64,000 bases of DNA from Pseudomonadota bacterium (GTDB taxonomy: Bacteria; Campylobacterota; Campylobacteria; Campylobacterales; Sulfurospirillaceae). Within the stretch, counting starts at the first letter, position 1. Every line of letters begins with the position of its first letter. The position numbers and the translations under genes were made by a program. The notes beneath the pieces were generated by a model. That model had not been told where the DNA came from, made no database searches, and saw nothing but the letters and a program-made list of their open reading frames with translations. The stretch is from contig JAGDMU010000002.1 in the NCBI GenBank assembly GCA_017860615.1, positions 62,001 to 126,000 on the forward strand, written 5' to 3'. Below, piece after piece: positions 58,661 to 64,000 of this stretch.

Positions 58661-60220
58661 TTAGATGCCCTCTTCTTCGTTTGTTTTAACCGATCTTAAA
58701 CGCTCTCTCATCGACATATAACTGTTAAGTGCCCCAATGTAGGCCTTTGCGGTTGCAAGCATCGTATCAACGCTTAAACCATGCCCCATAATGGCAGGTT
58801 TACTCTCATCAAAAACAACTTTCACCAATACACGTGCCATTGCATCTTTACCTTGAGAAACAGCATCCACCTTATAGTCTTTTAGCTCACCACTCACACC
58901 ACACACACGATCAATTACTTTAAAGATCGCATCCATCGTGCCATTACCAATTGCGGCATCGGTAATCTCTTTACCATCATGTAAAATGGTTACTGCCGCA
59001 CTTGGAACGCCTCCTGGTGCACAATCAGAAAGTTGTAAACGAAGCAACTCAAAGACTTGAGGAATTTTTGTAATCTCTTCTGCAACCAATGCACGTAAAT
59101 CATCATCAAAAATCTCTTTTTTCTGATCGGCTAAGATTTTAAAACGATCAAATGCCTCATTAATCTCTTCATCTTTCAACTCATAACCTAGTGTACTCAA
59201 CTTATCTTTAAAGGCATGACGACCAGAGTGTTTTCCAAGAACGATAGAGTTTTTATCAAGTCCAATATCTTTAGCACTCATAATTTCATACGTCTCAGTG
59301 TGTTTTAAAACACCATCTTGATGAATGCCACTCTCATGTGAAAAGGCATTTTTACCGACAATCGCTTTGTTTGGCTGAGGCTCAATACCTGTAATGGAAG
59401 AGACCAATTTACTCGTTGGGTAAATCTCTTTGATGTTGATATTTGTCTCATAACCCTTAAAATGATCTTTGCGTGTACGAAGTGCCATAACGATCTCTTC
59501 TAACGCTGCATTGCCTGCACGTTCACCCAAACCATTAATGGTACACTCGACTTGACGTGCTCCATTTTCAATACATGCTAAAGAATTAGCCACCGCAAGG
59601 CCTAGATCATTATGATTATGCACAGAGATAATGGCACGGTCTCCTACAAATTCATATAGTGATTTAATAATGGCACCCATTTCTGTTGGTAATCGGTATC
59701 CAACCGTATCAGGGATATTAAGCGTTGTTGCACCTGCATTAATAACAGCATCTAACACCTCTTTCATAAAACTTACATCACTACGTCCTGCATCTTCACA
59801 GCTAAACTCTACATCTTCACAAAAGGTTTTAGCATATTGCACGGCTTCGACCGCTTTTTTAATCACTTGATCAGGCGTCATTTTAAGTTTGTACTGCATG
59901 TGAATTGGACTTGTCGCAATAAAGGTATGAATTCGATTCATTTTAGCTTTTGAAACAGCCTCACCTGCTGCTTTAATATCACGATCCAGTGCACGAGCAA
60001 GTGAACAGATACGGCTTTTCGTTACTGCTTCAGCAATACGGGAAATCGCGTCAAAATCGCCTGGACTTGCCGCTGCAAATCCCGCTTCAATAACATCCAC
60101 GCCTAATTTTTGGAGTTGTAATGCAATCTGAATCTTCTCTTCAGTATTCATCGAAGCACCAGGGCTCTGCTCTCCATCACGTAATGTGGTATCAAAAATT
60201 ATAATTTTAGTGTCGCTCAT
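58661..60220 (-). CDS. leuA: 2-isopropylmalate synthase
   Basis: [31 protein letters not shown]. Confidence 0.97.
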   Translation of the reverse strand: MSDTKIIIFDTTLRDGEQSPGASMNTEEKIQIALQLQKLGVDVIEAGFAAASPGDFDAISRIAEAVTKSRICSLARALDRDIKAAGEAVSKAKMNRIHTFIATSPIHMQYKLKMTPDQVIKKAVEAVQYAKTFCEDVEFSCEDAGRSDVSFMKEVLDAVINAGATTLNIPDTVGYRLPTEMGAIIKSLYEFVGDRAIISVHNHNDLGLAVANSLACIENGARQVECTINGLGERAGNAALEEIVMALRTRKDHFKGYETNINIKEIYPTSKLVSSITGIEPQPNKAIVGKNAFSHESGIHQDGVLKHTETYEIMSAKDIGLDKNSIVLGKHSGRHAFKDKLSTLGYELKDEEINEAFDRFKILADQKKEIFDDDLRALVAEEITKIPQVFELLRLQLSDCAPGGVPSAAVTILHDGKEITDAAIGNGTMDAIFKVIDRVCGVSGELKDYKVDAVSQGKDAMARVLVKVVFDESKPAIMGHGLSVDTMLATAKAYIGALNSYMSMRERLRSVKTNEEEGI

Positions 60221-60270
60221 AGGTTATTCCTTAGTATGGTTATTTAAAAATTGGAAATAAAAAAAAGGGA

Positions 60271-60366
60271 TTAGAGGGAGAGGAGGTTTTGCAGGAGAGC
60301 GTTTTTGATCTCTATTTTGGGTAAAATTTTGATCGATTTCATAATGCCGATATCTACGCTGTTCAT
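60271..60366 (-). CDS. leuA leader peptide (LeuL-like)
   Basis: MNSVDIGIMKSIKILPKIEIKNALLQNLLSL with SD aaggagaagcg, directly upstream of leuA, followed by a T-run (ccctttttttt). Confidence 0.7.
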   Translation of the reverse strand: MNSVDIGIMKSIKILPKIEIKNALLQNLLSL

Positions 60367-60389
60367 CGCTTCTCCTTCAAAAAGTATCA

Positions 60390-60410
60390 GAGGTAAAGAT
60401 CCTTTACCTC
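60390..60410 (-). terminator. Hairpin between pssA and the leuA leader
   Basis: gaggtaaag-atc-ctttacctc, 9-bp perfect stem. Confidence 0.5.
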
Positions 60411-60422
60411 GAAGTGCGCGTA

Positions 60423-61160
60423 TTATACTAAATTTTTATGGAATTTGGCAACGATGAAGTTATAAATACCACGAATCAGGCCATAACCCAAATATGCTGT
60501 AATTAAAAATGTCCCAACTTCAATCGGATAGAGATAAAGAAGCGAAAAAAGAATGATCAAATAGACTAAAATTTTGATCAAATGTCCTTTTTGCATATCA
60601 ATTTTTTTAAAACTTGGATAGCGAATATTACTGACCATTAAAAAGGAAAGAACACCTAAGCCCACAAGCATTATCCATTCAAATCCATGCATAAATGTAT
60701 GCTCACGATAAAGTAAAATCCACATAGAAACGACTACAGCTGCTGTAGGAATAGGAACGCCTATAAAAACGGAAGGCTCTGAAACGCCAATCATAATATT
60801 AAAACGAGCCAGTCGAATGGCACCAAAAACGACATACATAGCACAAAGAAGTGAACCTAGTTTGCCATACATATGCCCAACACTAAAATAAAAAAGCATT
60901 GCTGGGGCGACGCCAAAAGCTACAATATCGGCTAAAGAGTCAAACTCAGCACCAAATTTACTTGTTGCGTTGGTCATACGAGCGACTCGTCCATCCAACC
61001 CATCGAAAATAAGTGACAATAAGATATAAACAGCAGCTTTTTCAAATTGTCCATTTGCCGAAGCAATAATACTAATCACACCTAAAAAGGCACTCGCAGC
61101 TGTGAAAAGATTAGGAAAAACATAGATCAATTGGAGTTTATTACCACTATTATTTAACAT
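60423..61160 (-). CDS. pssA: CDP-diacylglycerol-serine O-phosphatidyltransferase
   Basis: DGLDGRVARMTNATSKFGAEFDSLADIVAFGVAPA. Confidence 0.95.
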   Translation of the reverse strand: MLNNSGNKLQLIYVFPNLFTAASAFLGVISIIASANGQFEKAAVYILLSLIFDGLDGRVARMTNATSKFGAEFDSLADIVAFGVAPAMLFYFSVGHMYGKLGSLLCAMYVVFGAIRLARFNIMIGVSEPSVFIGVPIPTAAVVVSMWILLYREHTFMHGFEWIMLVGLGVLSFLMVSNIRYPSFKKIDMQKGHLIKILVYLIILFSLLYLYPIEVGTFLITAYLGYGLIRGIYNFIVAKFHKNLV

Positions 61161-61812
61161 CTTTATCCTTATATGCAAGATAGCCTAAAATGCTCATTCC
61201 TGCTTTGACTTCATCATTCAATGAAACTTTCACACGCGTGTCCAAAGGAAGCAGAAGCGCTACTTCACCATCACGTAAAAATCCTAGCCGCTCGCCCGCT
61301 TTAAAAGCTCCCATTTTAGAGAAGAGTGTAATCTTTTGACTCCAAAGGCCTGCACTAATAACCATTTTAATAGAGGCAAATGCACTTTTACATGTAAATG
61401 TTTTGCGCTCAGACAAACGTGAAAAAAGAGGTGAAGAAGAAGCCATAAAAAGTCCAAAACGCTTTTTAATATCTATAGCTTCCATACCAAGAGGAGCGCG
61501 TAAAACACCTACATCCCAAAATGACTTACGAATCACAATACGCAACACCTCACTACCATCGTGTAAGCTAATTTTAGAAATATCTGTAATCACCCCATCC
61601 ATAGGTGAAACCAGACAACGTCCATCATCTTCTTCTGCAATGCGTTCAGGATTTCGATAACTGTAAAGTGTTCCCATAAAAATCAGAAAAAAGATCCATG
61701 GTAAAAAAGAGAGTGCATACGAAAGTAGGAAAATCATGAACGCAAAAACGATCTGATTCCACCCCTCCTTCGCAATAATTTGCGTTGACGTATACATACT
61801 ATTATTACGCAT
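61150..61812 (-). CDS. psd: Phosphatidylserine decarboxylase-like protein
   Basis: FRNPERIAEEDDGRCLVSPMDGVITDI...FKAGERLGFLRDGEVALLLP. Confidence 0.8.
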   Translation of the reverse strand: MRNNSMYTSTQIIAKEGWNQIVFAFMIFLLSYALSFLPWIFFLIFMGTLYSYRNPERIAEEDDGRCLVSPMDGVITDISKISLHDGSEVLRIVIRKSFWDVGVLRAPLGMEAIDIKKRFGLFMASSSPLFSRLSERKTFTCKSAFASIKMVISAGLWSQKITLFSKMGAFKAGERLGFLRDGEVALLLPLDTRVKVSLNDEVKAGMSILGYLAYKDKDVK

Positions 61813-63769
61813 CACTGTTTGGTTGTTCTTCTGAAATTTTTGGTGCATGTTTTACAAGAGGCGTTTTAAGCTTTGAAGGAATATTAAACTCTACTTCAAA
61901 TGTTTCAATGACCTCTCGTAGTTGCTCACCGTCAATGGTTTCATATTCACTAAGTTTTGCCACAATACGCTCGATACACTCACGGTATTCTTCCAAACGC
62001 TCTTTAACAAGAACATAACGTGTCTGAAGCGTCTCTTTGATGTGCTCATCCAATTTTTCAGCCATTTTTTCACTGTAATCTTTTGTTGTACCACCATTCA
62101 AGAAGGTATTGCGCTGTTTTTCAAGCACCATCAGGCCTGCAACATCACTCATACCGTAAATACTGACCATTGATTTGATAATATCCGTTGCGCGCTCAAG
62201 ATCATTACCAGCACCCGTAGAGATTTCACCTAAGAACACCTCTTCAGCCGCTCGTCCACCAAGAAGCACATCGACTTCAGCGATAAGCTCATGCTTTTGC
62301 ATTAAAAATTTATTCTCTTCAGGTGTATTCAATGTATAACCAAGAGCGGCTAAGCCTCTTGGAATAATAGAAACTTTAGAGACGCGTTTAGCACCTGTTG
62401 TTGTTTCAGCAATCAAGGCGTGTCCACTCTCATGGTATGCAACAATGCGTTTTTCTTCTGGATTAATACGGCGGCTCTTTTTCTCAAGTCCTGCGATAGC
62501 TCTCTCAACCGCTTCAACCAAATCAATTTGTTCAACATAATCTTTATTTTTACGACCACCCAAAAGAGCTGCTTCATTAATAATATTGGCAAGATCAGCT
62601 CCAGCAAGACCCGCGGTTAAACGTGCAATTTCTTCAAGATCAATGTTTTTGCCAAGCTTGATATCAGCACTATGGACTTTTAAAATATCTTTTCTACCTT
62701 GGAAGTCTGGTTTATCAACCAAAACTTGTCTATCGAAACGACCTGGTCTTAGAAGTGCTGCATCTAAAACCTCTGGTCTATTGGTTGCGGCAAGTACGAT
62801 AACAGGCGATTTATCAGAGCTAAAACCATCCATTTCCGCTAAGAGTTGGTTCAGCGTTTGTTCTCGCTCATCATTACCACCCATCATGCCGTTCGCTGCT
62901 CTACTTTTACCAATCGCGTCAATCTCATCGATAAAAACAATTGCAGGAGCCTCTTTTTTGGCATTTTCAAACAAATCCCTTACACGGCTTGCACCTACAC
63001 CTACAAACATCTCTATAAAGCTGGAACCTGAAACTGAGAAGAAAGGAACACTCGCTTCTCCCGCAACGGCTTTTGCAAGTAAAGTTTTACCCGTACCTGG
63101 AGGGCCTACTAAAAGAACACCTTTAGGGATTTTAGCACCTAAATTCATGTAACGATCTGGAAACTTTAAGAAATCAACAATCTCTTTGACCTCTTCTTTG
63201 GCTTCTTCTACACCTGCAACATCTTCAAATTTAACTTTTGGTTTTTCAGAATTGACAAGCTTTTTACTGCTCCCCATTCCAAGGATACCACCACCCATAT
63301 TTTTTTGCATTTTGTTTGCCAAAAACATCCAAATACCAAAAAAGACAAAAACAGGTAAAACCCATGAAAAAAGAATCTCTGTTAAAATATTGGTCTCATT
63401 GAAACCACCGTAGCCCACTTTTTTCTCATCCATCAAAGGGATCAAGGTACTATCTTCACCTACTTTTTTCACAACATAAACTGTTTTTTGGGCACCTTCT
63501 GGTGAAAATGCTTTAATGGTTGTTTGACCAATGGCTACATAACTGATCTGATTATTACGGATCAACTCTTTAAGTTCATAGTAACTGATATTTTTCGTTG
63601 CACTGTTTTGTGCACCAAAATTTGCTCCCATTCCAGCATCAGAGACCGATGTAAAATTTTTAAATAAAACGATAACGACAATGGAGAAAATAGCAAACAT
63701 CAAAAGTGGATTTTGATTGAAAAAATTTTTTTTGTCGTTTTTATTGTTATCTTGATTATTTTGACTCAT
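61805..63769 (-). CDS. ftsH: ATP-dependent zinc metalloprotease FtsH
   Basis: [28 protein letters not shown] (HExxH). Confidence 0.97.
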   Translation of the reverse strand: MSQNNQDNNKNDKKNFFNQNPLLMFAIFSIVVIVLFKNFTSVSDAGMGANFGAQNSATKNISYYELKELIRNNQISYVAIGQTTIKAFSPEGAQKTVYVVKKVGEDSTLIPLMDEKKVGYGGFNETNILTEILFSWVLPVFVFFGIWMFLANKMQKNMGGGILGMGSSKKLVNSEKPKVKFEDVAGVEEAKEEVKEIVDFLKFPDRYMNLGAKIPKGVLLVGPPGTGKTLLAKAVAGEASVPFFSVSGSSFIEMFVGVGASRVRDLFENAKKEAPAIVFIDEIDAIGKSRAANGMMGGNDEREQTLNQLLAEMDGFSSDKSPVIVLAATNRPEVLDAALLRPGRFDRQVLVDKPDFQGRKDILKVHSADIKLGKNIDLEEIARLTAGLAGADLANIINEAALLGGRKNKDYVEQIDLVEAVERAIAGLEKKSRRINPEEKRIVAYHESGHALIAETTTGAKRVSKVSIIPRGLAALGYTLNTPEENKFLMQKHELIAEVDVLLGGRAAEEVFLGEISTGAGNDLERATDIIKSMVSIYGMSDVAGLMVLEKQRNTFLNGGTTKDYSEKMAEKLDEHIKETLQTRYVLVKERLEEYRECIERIVAKLSEYETIDGEQLREVIETFEVEFNIPSKLKTPLVKHAPKISEEQPNSDA

Positions 63770-64000
63770 CTAATTCCTTTGTAACACGAGTGTAAACCAC
63801 TCCTCTTTTTGATACTTTTCGACCAACTTCATTGAAGAAAACTTCTGTTCAACTTTATCAACGTACTTATCCAAAATGCCAGAGAGAATCAGTAAACCAT
63901 CTTTTTTCACTGCTTTTTGCAAGTCGCTGGATAACATAATAAGTACATCTGCAATGATATTGGCAACAACAACGTCATACTCTTTTGCGCGTTTTTGAAC
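63770..64000 (-). CDS. prmA: Ribosomal protein L11 methyltransferase (N-terminus beyond window edge)
   Basis: Reverse-strand C-terminus QKRAKEYDVVVANIIADVLIMLSSDLQKAVKKDGLLILSGILDKYVDKVEQKF...WFTLVLQRN*. Confidence 0.8.
   Translation of the reverse strand, partial: VQKRAKEYDVVVANIIADVLIMLSSDLQKAVKKDGLLILSGILDKYVDKVEQKFSSMKLVEKYQKEEWFTLVLQRN

Noticed and set aside
61385-61399. Another ttttacatgtaaatg copy near psd resembling the leuA/TPR terminator arm
   Set aside because: Lies inside psd coding sequence (FTCK codons); likely coincidence.

Overview
The window is an epsilonproteobacterial (Sulfurospirillum/Campylobacterota-like) chromosome segment. Taxonomy is inferred from gene content and order only. 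Most of it is ordinary core genome: mrp, ispDF, an HP1021-type orphan response regulator, sat, pgpA, a double molybdate-transport cluster, macAB-tolC, a cation P-type ATPase, pyrF/nusB/ribH/kdsA, an OvoA-like ovothiol enzyme, der, aroK, trpS, serS, leuA, pssA, psd and ftsH. The most interesting region is a ~12.7 kb element (31270-43961) bounded by a 24-bp direct repeat. The right copy is the 3' end of an intact tRNA-Ser(GCU). The element reads as a complete integrase-type filamentous phage (inovirus): a pVIII-like major coat precursor, several sub-60-aa ORFs missing from the supplied track, a secretin (pIV), a pIII-like adsorption protein, a pVI-like protein, Zot (pI), an HUH-type rolling-circle initiator with a structured candidate origin, and a tyrosine integrase. 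It also has an AT-rich accessory arm with a secreted SNase-type nuclease, a small secreted protein, an HTH plus PD-(D/E)XK-like protein and a small HTH regulator facing a 44-bp near-perfect palindrome. Other points worth checking: a leucine-rich leader peptide before leuA, ovoA plus satP sitting between kdsA and ribH, ModE-like sites, and a hairpin next to the yceI ribosome-binding site. All calls come from reading sequence and motifs; no database search was run.
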